Part shown: positions 1 to 5,690 of the stretch, piece after piece
How the letters are laid out: each line of letters starts with the position of its first letter
How positions within the stretch are numbered: position 1 is the stretch's first letter
Source: an uncultured Fusobacterium sp.
Lineage (GTDB): Bacteria > Fusobacteriota > Fusobacteriia > Fusobacteriales > Fusobacteriaceae
Length of the DNA stretch: 7,243 nt
Direction of reading: 5' to 3'
NCBI GenBank assembly: GCA_900543175.1
Contig: UQQO01000110.1
Span: 1-7,243, forward strand
Program-made: the position numbers and the translations under genes
Notes under the pieces: model-generated
Databases searched by the model: none
What the model was told of the DNA's origin: nothing
What the model saw: only the letters and a program-made list of their open reading frames with translations

Positions 1-60
1 AGAAAGCAAAAGGCTTTCTCTTACCTTATTAATTTATAGAAAACTGATTTATCAGTTTTT
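1..60. other. Two small AT-rich hairpins at the left edge
   Basis: Two short inverted repeats are visible. Positions 1-7 pair with 13-19 (agaaagc with gctttct, 5-base loop). Positions 40-47 pair with 52-59 (aaaactga with tcagtttt, tetraloop), followed by one more T. Neither has a GC-rich stem with a long T-run, so they are at best weak terminators of a gene lying to the left of the window. Chance is a reasonable alternative in DNA this AT-rich. Confidence 0.25.
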
Positions 61-77
61 ACATTAGCCTTTGTGAG

Positions 78-114
78 AAAAATCAAATCTTCCCCTTTTG
101 AGATTTGATTTTTT
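78..114. terminator. Rho-independent terminator, probably bidirectional
   Basis: A perfect 13-bp inverted repeat pairs positions 78-90 with 101-113 around a 10-base loop. The outer arms are A5 on the left and T5-T6 on the right, so a transcript from either direction would end in a U-run. It probably terminates a plus-strand gene located left of the window. No gene in the window obviously uses it in the plus direction. Confidence 0.75.
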
Positions 115-136
115 GGGAGAGGGGTGGGGGACTACA

Positions 137-170
137 AAAGAAAAAGCTGGGAGTTCCTTTGCTCCCAGCT
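137..170 (-). terminator. Rho-independent terminator, minus-strand polarity
   Basis: A perfect 9-bp GC-rich stem pairs positions 145-153 (agctgggag) with 162-170 (ctcccagct) around an 8-base loop. The tract at 137-144 on the plus strand reads as a T-rich tail (ttttcttt) on the minus strand, so polarity is leftward. On the plus side the sequence after the stem is only tcagttattc, a poor U-tract. A leftward transcript reading past the araC-type gene could end here if it escapes the hairpin at 412-449. Confidence 0.75.
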
Positions 171-205
171 TCAGTTATTCTATATTCAATTCTTTTTTTA
201 TAAAT

Positions 206-234
206 TTGATTTTTTTGCTAGAATAGGCTATAAT
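206..234 (+). promoter_or_regulatory. Strong sigma70-type promoter without a gene behind it
   Basis: TTGATT at 206-211 and a perfect TATAAT at 229-234 are separated by exactly 17 bases. The predicted start site is near 241. The terminator at 261-301 lies only about 20 bases further on, and no ribosome binding site or reading frame lies between. The promoter would therefore make a transcript of about 60 nucleotides: a small RNA, a leader-attenuator, or the relic of a gene that has been lost. Confidence 0.55.
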
Positions 235-260
235 TAACTTACCTAAGAAATCAAACATTG

Positions 261-302
261 ATAAGAGCTTTTAAGATTTTCCTTAAAAGCTCTTATTTTT
301 TA
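261..302 (+). terminator. Rho-independent terminator, plus strand
   Basis: A perfect 15-bp inverted repeat pairs positions 261-275 with 282-296 (loop attttc). It is followed directly by a T-run at 296-301. There is no matching T-run on the minus strand, so polarity is rightward. It sits just downstream of the promoter at 206-234 and would end that transcript after roughly 60 bases. Confidence 0.8.
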
Positions 303-404
303 TAGAAAAATCTTTCCTATCCCTCGATAGAGAGCTTTAGCAACTTTTCTTGATAAATACTCATCAAAATAAAAAGTTAGTTAATATTAAAAGCTTGGAA
401 TATT

Positions 405-450
405 AAAAAACAAAAGACAAGATTTAAATAATTTTATTTCTTGTCTTTTT
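405..450. terminator. Bidirectional terminator, likely ends the araC-type transcript
   Basis: An 11-bp stem pairs 412-422 (aaaagacaaga) with 439-449 (tcttgtctttt) around a 16-base loop. On the plus side it runs into T446-T450. On the minus side the A-rich stretch 405-415 gives a long T-rich tail. It is the first good terminator met by leftward transcription from the regulator gene at 728-1600. That transcript would therefore run antisense through the transposase remnant before stopping. Confidence 0.7.
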
Positions 451-467
451 ATATATTTAATATTTAT

Positions 468-479
468 GGGGCTGTTGCA
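468..479. mobile_element. Possible insertion-sequence end (GGGGCTGTTGCA)
   Basis: The 12-mer GGGGCTGTTGCA is GC-rich against its surroundings and resembles, from memory, the terminal bases of several IS families (IS6 and IS1182 types end in similar GG..CTGTTGCA sequences). No partner inverted repeat or matching transposase is present, so if it is an IS end it is only a scar. Its position immediately left of transposase debris supports this weakly. Confidence 0.25.
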
Positions 480-518
480 TTTTTTATATGATAACAGAAC
501 TGTTACTTTTTACAGCTT

Positions 519-677
519 CCAAGGAATAGAGGAAGTCAATTTAAATCTTTAGAATATAGATCTATTCTAGAAAAATTAAATATAACTCATAGTATGTCAA
601 GAGTAGGAAAGTGTATAGATAATGGTCAAATAAAAGGATTATTTGAAAATATAAAAGCAGAAAAATACTATCTATAG
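519..677 (+). pseudogene. IS3-family transposase (OrfB) remnant, 3' part
   Basis: Reading 519-677 in one frame gives about 52 residues ending YYL-stop. The stretch matches the end of the integrase core of IS3-family (IS150/IS3-type) OrfB: GSQFKSLEY, then SMSRVGKCIDNGQ, then LFENIKAEKYYL. In working family members this region reads roughly HSDxGSQY...SMSRKGNxxDNAxxESFFxxLKxE, where D and E are two of the three DDE catalytic residues. Here the D position reads N (RNRGSQF) and the E position reads K (QIKGLF). The whole front of the protein and the last ~40 residues after YYL are missing. There is no start codon or ribosome binding site. It is a dead fragment marking past IS activity beside the sugar locus. 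Confidence 0.75.
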
Positions 678-708
678 AAAATATCAATTTACAGAAATAA
701 GTTCACAC
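669..708 (+). repeat. Left copy of the direct repeat flanking the sugar locus
   Basis: Positions 675-708 match 7151-7184 at 30 of 34 bases by eye, ending in the identical 18-mer acagaaataagttcacac. Allowing one gap, the similarity starts near 669 (partner 7146). It overlaps the stop codon of the transposase remnant and ends 20 bases before the stop of the regulator gene. The reverse complement begins GTGTGAAC, reminiscent of mutator-type (IS256-family) IS ends; that family assignment is from memory and uncertain. Confidence 0.8.
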
Positions 709-727
709 TCTCTCACACTCTTAAAAA

Positions 728-1600
728 TTACTCTCGAATCTTCTTTTCATACTTAATTAAATTTTCTTTTGCCTCTTTCCTATCTTTTTTTCTATGTTGT
801 GTAGGAGTTACTCCATATTTTTTCTTATAAGCTTTTGTAAAAATTAAAGGGTCTTTATAACCACAACTATTAGCAATATTTTCTATACTTTCATTGGTTA
901 TATCTAGTAACTCATTAGCTCTAGATAATCTAAAAATAGTAAGATATTCTTGAATTGTTATCCCCATATTTTTCTTAAATAAAGTGGATAGATAACTTCT
1001 ATTTAAGCCAACATATTCAATGATATTATTGACATTTATATCATCCCAATAATTGTTTTTAATATATGCTATAATTTTATCAACATATGGATTTAATTCA
1101 GTTTTTTCATCTTTCTCTTCTATTGAATTTTCTTCTACAATAAGAGAGAAAAATTCATAAAATAATCCTTGAAGTCTAAGTTCTTCAGCTAATGTTAAGT
1201 TTTTTCGTTTCAACATCTCCTTTAACAGAGAAAAAAGCTCATCTAATTTATCAGTTCTAAAAATTGGTTTATGTTGAATAATTCCAAGTTCTCTTAAATA
1301 TTTCTCTGCTCCCTCTCCATCAAAACCAATCCAAAAATATTTCCAAGGATTTTTAGCATCTGCTTGATAAAAAGTTACTATATTAGGCTCTATTATAAAA
1401 CCTTGTCCCTTTTTTAAAAAATATTTTTTATTATCTACTACATATATTCCCTTTCCCTCTAAAACAATATGCAGTATATAAATAGGTCTAGAAGCTGGTC
1501 CAAAGCTATGTAAAGGTTCACACTCACTATAGCCACAAAATTTTAACTCTAACTTTTTTAGGTTCTCTCTTTTTAATTGTAGCATACAAGCTTTCTCCAT
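728..1600 (-). CDS. AraC-family transcriptional regulator of sugar use (MsmR/RafR-like)
   Basis: This 290-residue cytoplasmic regulator probably binds an alpha-galactoside and activates the divergent sugar genes. The N-terminal half holds a cupin-type AraC ligand domain; residues 43-73 (LHIVLEGKGIYVVDNKKY onward) show the glycine-rich sensor signature, followed by WKYFWIGFDG at 85-94. The C-terminal AraC DNA-binding domain spans about 172-272, with a first helix-turn-helix around 189-210 (IIEYVGLNRSYLSTLFKK) and a second around 237-260 (ESIENIANSCGYKDP). The family-typical YGVTPTQHRK closes the domain. The ATG start at 1600 is favoured because GGAGG lies at 1605-1609; the next Met (residue 6) is too far from it. 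It is transcribed away from the transporter, the usual arrangement for raffinose/melibiose regulators. The inducing sugar is inferred from context only. No truncation is visible. Confidence 0.9.
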   Translation of the reverse strand: MEKACMLQLKRENLKKLELKFCGYSECEPLHSFGPASRPIYILHIVLEGKGIYVVDNKKYFLKKGQGFIIEPNIVTFYQADAKNPWKYFWIGFDGEGAEKYLRELGIIQHKPIFRTDKLDELFSLLKEMLKRKNLTLAEELRLQGLFYEFFSLIVEENSIEEKDEKTELNPYVDKIIAYIKNNYWDDINVNNIIEYVGLNRSYLSTLFKKNMGITIQEYLTIFRLSRANELLDITNESIENIANSCGYKDPLIFTKAYKKKYGVTPTQHRKKDRKEAKENLIKYEKKIRE

Positions 1601-1620
1601 TTTACCTCCAAATAAAGCTT
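1588..1620 (-). promoter_or_regulatory. Regulator start site enclosed in a small hairpin
   Basis: On the minus-strand transcript, AAGCTTT (1620-1614) can pair with AAAGCTT (1594-1588), a perfect 7-bp stem. The 19-base loop contains both the GGAGG ribosome binding site (1605-1609) and the ATG (1598-1600). Only two of the seven pairs are G-C, so any effect on translation would be mild. Confidence 0.3.
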
Positions 1621-1876
1621 TTTATTATAAAGATATCATATTAATTTTTTTATTGCAAGGTCTATGTTTTTTTCTCATTTATCGTTTACTTTTAGGACAA
1701 TTACTTTTTTTTATGTTAATTCTATTTTTTATAAACAACATTTTAACTGTTTTATCAAACAAAATAATATTTTATTTTTTAATTCCCTATCTTATAATTG
1801 ATTTAAGAGATATACGTGCACAAATCTATCTTAATAAACTAAAATCGTTATTTTTTTATTCTTGGAGGTTTATTTT
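1601..1876. promoter_or_regulatory. Divergent control region between regulator and sugar operon
   Basis: This 276-bp non-coding stretch must hold both promoters and the regulator's operators. For the minus-strand gene, TTGCAA (1658-1653) and TATCTT (1635-1630) stand 17 bases apart, and a perfect TATAAT lies at 1629-1624 without a partner -35. For the operon, TATAAT at 1793-1798 has no recognisable -35 (1770-1775 reads TTTTAT), as expected of a promoter needing an AraC-type activator. Possible operator-like direct repeats are TTACTTTT at 1686-1693 and 1701-1708, 15 bases apart, just upstream. CTATCTTA recurs at 1787-1794 and 1826-1833, the second copy in the leader. The operon leader would be about 70 bases. 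None of these sites is proven, and the AT-richness makes chance repeats common. Confidence 0.5.
1793..1798 (+). promoter_or_regulatory. Candidate -10 box of the sugar operon
   Basis: A perfect TATAAT lies 78 bases upstream of the transporter ATG, with a predicted start near 1805. The -35 position does not resemble TTGACA and there is no TGn extension, which fits an activator-dependent promoter. Other A/T-rich hexamers nearby could serve instead. Confidence 0.4.
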
Positions 1877-3301
1877 ATGGCTTTATCATTTAGAGAAAAA
1901 TATTCTTTTGGTATAGGAGCTTTTGGAAAAGATATTATTTTAGCTTATGTTAATATATTTTTAATGATTTATTTTACAGATGTTCTCTATCTTTCACCAG
2001 CTTTTGTTGGTTTATTATTCTTTGTTGCTAGAATTTGGGATGCTGTCAATGACCCTGTAATGGGAATGATAGTTGATAATACACATAACAAGTTTGGAAA
2101 ATTTCGTACTTGGATTTCTATTGGAACAATTTTAAATGCTATTACTTTAGTACTATTATTTTCATCATTTAATTTTCAAGGAAAAATTTTATATGTGTAT
2201 ATCAGTACTATATATATACTTTTTGGAATGACATATACTATGCTTGATATTCCTTATTGGTCTTGGCTACCAAATTTAACATCTGATCCCCATGAACGTG
2301 AAGAAGTTGGAGTTATTCCTAGAATATTTGCTAGTTCCTCTTATGTAGTTTTAGGAGTAATAAGTTTCCAATTAATTTACTTCTTTAATAAGAGCTTTGG
2401 TAATGATAAAAATGATAAATTTGGATATACAGCTGGAGCTTTATTAATAGCTTTAATATATATAGTTACATTAGCTATTACAGTATTTAATGTTAAAGAA
2501 AATCATTCTTTAGAAACTCAAGAAGAAAAAATTGATTTAAAACATATGTGGACTGTATTAACTACAAATAAACATTTAAAATCATATATAGGATTACTTT
2601 TAGGATTCCACTTATATAATAGTGCTTATAGCAGTTTTATGGTATATTATTTAAAATATGTTGCTAAAAATTTAAATCTTTTCTCTGCTTATAGTGCTTG
2701 TCAATTAGCTGAAATGTTAGGACTTGTTATGTTTCCTCTATTTGCTAGAAAACTTGGACGTAATGCAACTTATAAAATTGCTTGTGTAATTGGTATCATA
2801 GGACTTTGTATATTAGGATTTTCTGCTTTTGTAGCTCCTGCTAGTCTTATTCTTTTAGTTTTAGGAACTATTGGAATTAAAATTGGTTCTGGGCTTATTA
2901 TAGGAACAATAACTGTTTTAGTTGCTGATGTAATTGACTATAACCAATTACAATTTGGAATGAGAAATGAAAGTATTATATGTTCTGCTCAAACTTTTCT
3001 AGTAAAAACATCAATGGCTGTGTGTGGACTTTTAACTGGATTTTCATTAACTGTTTTAGGATATGATGCTTCATTAGTTGAACAATCATCTACTACAATT
3101 TTAGGATTACGTTTGTTAGTTTTCCTTCCATCATTAATTTTCATTTGTAGTAGTTTATTCATCTATGTTAAAGGTTATAAATTAAAGGGAAAAGTATTAT
3201 ATGAAGTAAGAGAGAAAGTAGCTCAACTAAATAGTAGCAAATCTGCTTATGAAACTAAAACAGAAGAGAAAAATATTATACTTGAATCTGTAAATGACTA
3301 A
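1877..3301 (+). CDS. melB: MelB-type melibiose/alpha-galactoside:cation symporter (GPH family)
   Basis: This 474-residue inner-membrane symporter has about 12 hydrophobic segments and probably imports melibiose or a related alpha-galactoside with Na+ or H+. It matches Escherichia/Salmonella MelB (473 residues) along its whole length as I recall it, with key positions in register: Asp19 (FGKD), the cation-site Asp55, Asn58 and Asp59 (WDAVNDP), Thr121, Asp124 and Trp128 (MLDIPYW), Arg149 and Lys377. The ATG at 1877 is chosen because GGAGG lies at 1864-1868 and because it puts Asp19 at exactly the MelB position; an upstream TTG at 1862 overlaps that ribosome site. Two pocket-region residues differ from E. 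coli MelB: Tyr26 is Asn and Trp342 is Ile. It has no C-terminal IIA-like domain, unlike lactobacillal RafP/LacS. First gene of the operon, 26 bases before the alpha-galactosidase. The exact substrate (melibiose or raffinose) is inferred. Confidence 0.92.
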   Translation: MALSFREKYSFGIGAFGKDIILAYVNIFLMIYFTDVLYLSPAFVGLLFFVARIWDAVNDPVMGMIVDNTHNKFGKFRTWISIGTILNAITLVLLFSSFNFQGKILYVYISTIYILFGMTYTMLDIPYWSWLPNLTSDPHEREEVGVIPRIFASSSYVVLGVISFQLIYFFNKSFGNDKNDKFGYTAGALLIALIYIVTLAITVFNVKENHSLETQEEKIDLKHMWTVLTTNKHLKSYIGLLLGFHLYNSAYSSFMVYYLKYVAKNLNLFSAYSACQLAEMLGLVMFPLFARKLGRNATYKIACVIGIIGLCILGFSAFVAPASLILLVLGTIGIKIGSGLIIGTITVLVADVIDYNQLQFGMRNESIICSAQTFLVKTSMAVCGLLTGFSLTVLGYDASLVEQSSTTILGLRLLVFLPSLIFICSSLFIYVKGYKLKGKVLYEVREKVAQLNSSKSAYETKTEEKNIILESVND

Positions 3302-3315
3302 ATTTTATTTAAATA

Positions 3316-3321
3316 AAGGAG
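3316..3321 (+). promoter_or_regulatory. Ribosome binding site of the alpha-galactosidase
   Basis: AAGGAG lies six bases before the ATG at 3328, inside the 26-base gap after the symporter stop. The gap holds no terminator or promoter, so the two genes share a transcript. Confidence 0.8.
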
Positions 3322-3327
3322 AATACA

Positions 3328-5571
3328 ATGAATATTATTTTTAATGAACAAACTAAGGAGTTCCATATTTTTAATAATAATATTAGTTATGTTATTAAAG
3401 TTTTAAGAAATGGACAACTAGGACAATTATATTTTGGAAAAAAAATAAGACATAGAGATGATTTTGGACATCTTATTGAAAGTAAAAATCGTCCTATGAC
3501 TCAATATATGTATGAAAAAGATTACTCTTTTTCATTAGAACATCTAAAGCAAGAGTACCCTTGTTATGGAACTACTGATTATAGATATCCAGCTTTTGAA
3601 ATCAAACAAGAAAATGGAAGTACAATAACAGAGTTTGAGTATGTATCTCACAACATATTTAAAGGAAAAAAATCTTTAAAAGGATTACCAGCAACTTATG
3701 TAGAATCTGATGAAGAAGCTATGACACTAGAGGTACTTTTAAAAGATAAATTAACTGAAGTTGAACTTACTCTATCTTATACAATTTTTGAAGATTATGA
3801 TGCTATCGCTAGAAATGCTAGATTTGAAAATAAAGGAGAAAAAGCAGTAGACCTGACTAGAGCTCTTAGCTTAAACTTAGATTTACCAGATTATAACTAC
3901 GAATGGATACATCTTTCTGGAGCTTGGTCAAGAGAGCGTCATATAAAAACTCGTAAATTAGAGATGGGAATACAAGCTATAAGCAGTACTAAAGGAATAT
4001 CAAGTAATAACCAAAATCCTTTTATAGCTTTAAAACGTCCTGAAACAACTGAAATATTAGGAGAAGCCATTGGTTTTTCTCTAGTATATAGTGGAAATTT
4101 CTTAGCACAAATTGAAGTAGATACTTATGATGTTTCTCGTATTTCTATGGGAATAAATCCTTTTGGATTTACTTGGCATCTAGATTCTAAAGAGGAATTT
4201 CAAACTCCAGAAGCTATAATTGTTTACTCTGATTCTGGTTTAAATACAATGAGCCAAACTTTCCATAATCTTTTTGGAAAAAGACTTGCAAGAGGGGAGT
4301 GGAGAGATAAAGTTAGACCTATACTAGTTAATAACTGGGAGGGAACATATTTTGATTTTGATGATGAAAAAATCTTAAATATTGCTAGAGCAGCAAAAAA
4401 AGATGGAATAGAGTTATTTGTACTAGATGATGGTTGGTTTGGAACTAGAAATGATGACCACCAAGGATTAGGAGATTGGTTCTCTAATAGGGAAAAACTT
4501 CAAGATGGAGTAGAGGGATTATCTTATAAAATAGAAGAGCTTGGAATGAAATTTGGACTATGGTTTGAACCTGAAATGGTAAATAAAAATAGTGAACTTT
4601 TCCGTAAATATCCAGATTGGATTTTACACGTTCCTGGACGTAATCAATCACATGGAAGAAACCAATTTGTTTTAGACTATTCTAGAAAAGAAGTTGTAGA
4701 TTATATCTATAATATGATGGCAGAAGTTATTAGAAACTCTAAAATATCATATATTAAATGGGATATGAATCGTTGTTTAACTGAGTGTTATTCTGTAGCT
4801 CTTCCACCTGAAAGACAAGGAGAAGTTTTCCACAGATATGTTTTAGGAGTATATGATTTATATGATAGATTAACTAAAGAGTTCCCTCATATCTTATTTG
4901 AATCATGTTCAAGTGGTGGAGCAAGATTTGATGCTGCTATGCTTTATTATGCTCCTCAATGTTGGACAAGTGATGACACTGATGCTATTGAAAGATTAAA
5001 AATTCAATATGGAACATCAATGGTTTACCCTGTTTCTTCTATGGGGGCACATGTTTCTGTTACTCCTAACCACCAATTACAACGTATGACTCCTATTGAA
5101 ACTCGTGCTAATGTAGCCTTCTTTGGAGCTTTTGGATATGAGCTAGATATGAGCAAACTAAGAGAAGAGGAACATAGAAAAGTTCGTGAACAAGTAGAGT
5201 TTTTTAAAGAGTATAGAGAAATCTTCCAATTTGGTACTTTCTATCGTTTACTTAGTCCATTTACAAGTAACATTGTTTCCTGGATGGTTGTTTCTAAAGA
5301 CCAAAAAATTGCTTTAGTGGGATATTATAAAGTACTCAATGATGTAAATTGTTCATATAGAAGAGTTAAACTACAAGGATTAAATCCAGATTTTAATTAT
5401 ACAATAGCTAACTTCAATAATCCAAAAGAGATAGCTACTCAAAATTGTTATGGAGATGAGCTAATGAATCTAGGACTTTTGACTACTGACCCATCTTCTG
5501 GACAAGTACTTGATGGAACTAGAAAGTCTAATGATTTTGATTCAACAATCTATATCTTAAAAGCAGAATAA
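3328..5571 (+). CDS. Alpha-galactosidase, glycoside hydrolase family 36
   Basis: A 747-residue cytoplasmic enzyme (no signal peptide) that hydrolyses terminal alpha-1,6-galactose from melibiose, raffinose or stachyose. It belongs to the long bacterial GH36 group typified by Geobacillus AgaA/AgaB, whose members are about 730 residues and tetrameric. Layout: N-terminal beta-sandwich to about residue 330, (beta/alpha)8 barrel about 331-640, C-terminal beta domain after that. Catalytic residues are intact: nucleophile Asp479 in KWDMNR and acid/base Asp549 in WTSDDTD, 70 residues apart as in AgaA (478 and 548). Substrate-binding LDDGW (Asp367, Asp368), Trp412 in WFEPEM, Lys477 and Cys527 in ESCSSGG also match AgaA with an offset of one. 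Second gene of the operon. Raffinose would yield galactose plus sucrose, which the next gene's product can split. The family is certain; the preferred natural substrate is inferred. Symbols used for such genes include aga, rafA and melA. Confidence 0.95.
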   Translation: MNIIFNEQTKEFHIFNNNISYVIKVLRNGQLGQLYFGKKIRHRDDFGHLIESKNRPMTQYMYEKDYSFSLEHLKQEYPCYGTTDYRYPAFEIKQENGSTITEFEYVSHNIFKGKKSLKGLPATYVESDEEAMTLEVLLKDKLTEVELTLSYTIFEDYDAIARNARFENKGEKAVDLTRALSLNLDLPDYNYEWIHLSGAWSRERHIKTRKLEMGIQAISSTKGISSNNQNPFIALKRPETTEILGEAIGFSLVYSGNFLAQIEVDTYDVSRISMGINPFGFTWHLDSKEEFQTPEAIIVYSDSGLNTMSQTFHNLFGKRLARGEWRDKVRPILVNNWEGTYFDFDDEKILNIARAAKKDGIELFVLDDGWFGTRNDDHQGLGDWFSNREKLQDGVEGLSYKIEELGMKFGLWFEPEMVNKNSELFRKYPDWILHVPGRNQSHGRNQFVLDYSRKEVVDYIYNMMAEVIRNSKISYIKWDMNRCLTECYSVALPPERQGEVFHRYVLGVYDLYDRLTKEFPHILFESCSSGGARFDAAMLYYAPQCWTSDDTDAIERLKIQYGTSMVYPVSSMGAHVSVTPNHQLQRMTPIETRANVAFFGAFGYELDMSKLREEEHRKVREQVEFFKEYREIFQFGTFYRLLSPFTSNIVSWMVVSKDQKIALVGYYKVLNDVNCSYRRVKLQGLNPDFNYTIANFNNPKEIATQNCYGDELMNLGLLTTDPSSGQVLDGTRKSNDFDSTIYILKAE

Positions 5572-5617
5572 AAATTAACTTGTTGTTATATTTAAAAATA
5601 CTTAATTCTCTTAATAT

Positions 5618-5659
5618 AAAAAGGGTTATAGATTAAATTTTAATTTATTACCCTTTTTT
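5618..5659 (+). terminator. Intrinsic-terminator-like hairpin inside the operon
   Basis: Positions 5618-5626 (aaaaagggt) pair with 5650-5658 (acccttttt). After one T-T mismatch the helix continues with about eight A-U or G-U pairs (5628-5635 with 5641-5648), closing a small loop. A T6 run at 5654-5659 follows the GGG/CCC. It lies in the 119-base gap between the alpha-galactosidase stop and the GH32 start, only 31 bases before that ATG. It would lower expression of the GH32 gene or act as an RNA-processing or stabilising element. Confidence 0.6.
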
Positions 5660-5675
5660 AGTTAAAATAATAAAA

Positions 5676-5681
5676 AAGGAG
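5676..5681 (+). promoter_or_regulatory. Ribosome binding site of the GH32 gene
   Basis: AAGGAG ends nine bases before the ATG at 5691 and supports that start. The 16 bases between the upstream hairpin's T-run and this site leave no room for a separate promoter. Confidence 0.8.
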
Positions 5682-5690
5682 TTTTATAAT

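Noticed and set aside
381..406. TTAATATT ... AATATTAA inverted repeat around an AAGCTT core.
   Set aside because: It is pure A/T arms in A/T-rich DNA with no T-run or gene context that would give it a role.
492..505. TAACAGAACTGTTA, a near-palindrome that could be an operator.
   Set aside because: It stands in IS debris with no promoter or gene beside it; a 6-bp arm palindrome is easily found by chance.
1862..1876. A TTG start five codons upstream of the symporter ATG.
   Set aside because: The TTG overlaps the GGAGG ribosome binding site used by the ATG at 1877, and the ATG puts conserved residues at exactly the MelB numbering.
1653..1916. An 87-codon plus-strand frame starting at TTG across the divergent region.
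   Set aside because: It has no ribosome binding site, covers the promoter region, is made of low-complexity F/L/I residues from T-rich DNA, and overlaps the well-supported start of the symporter in another frame.
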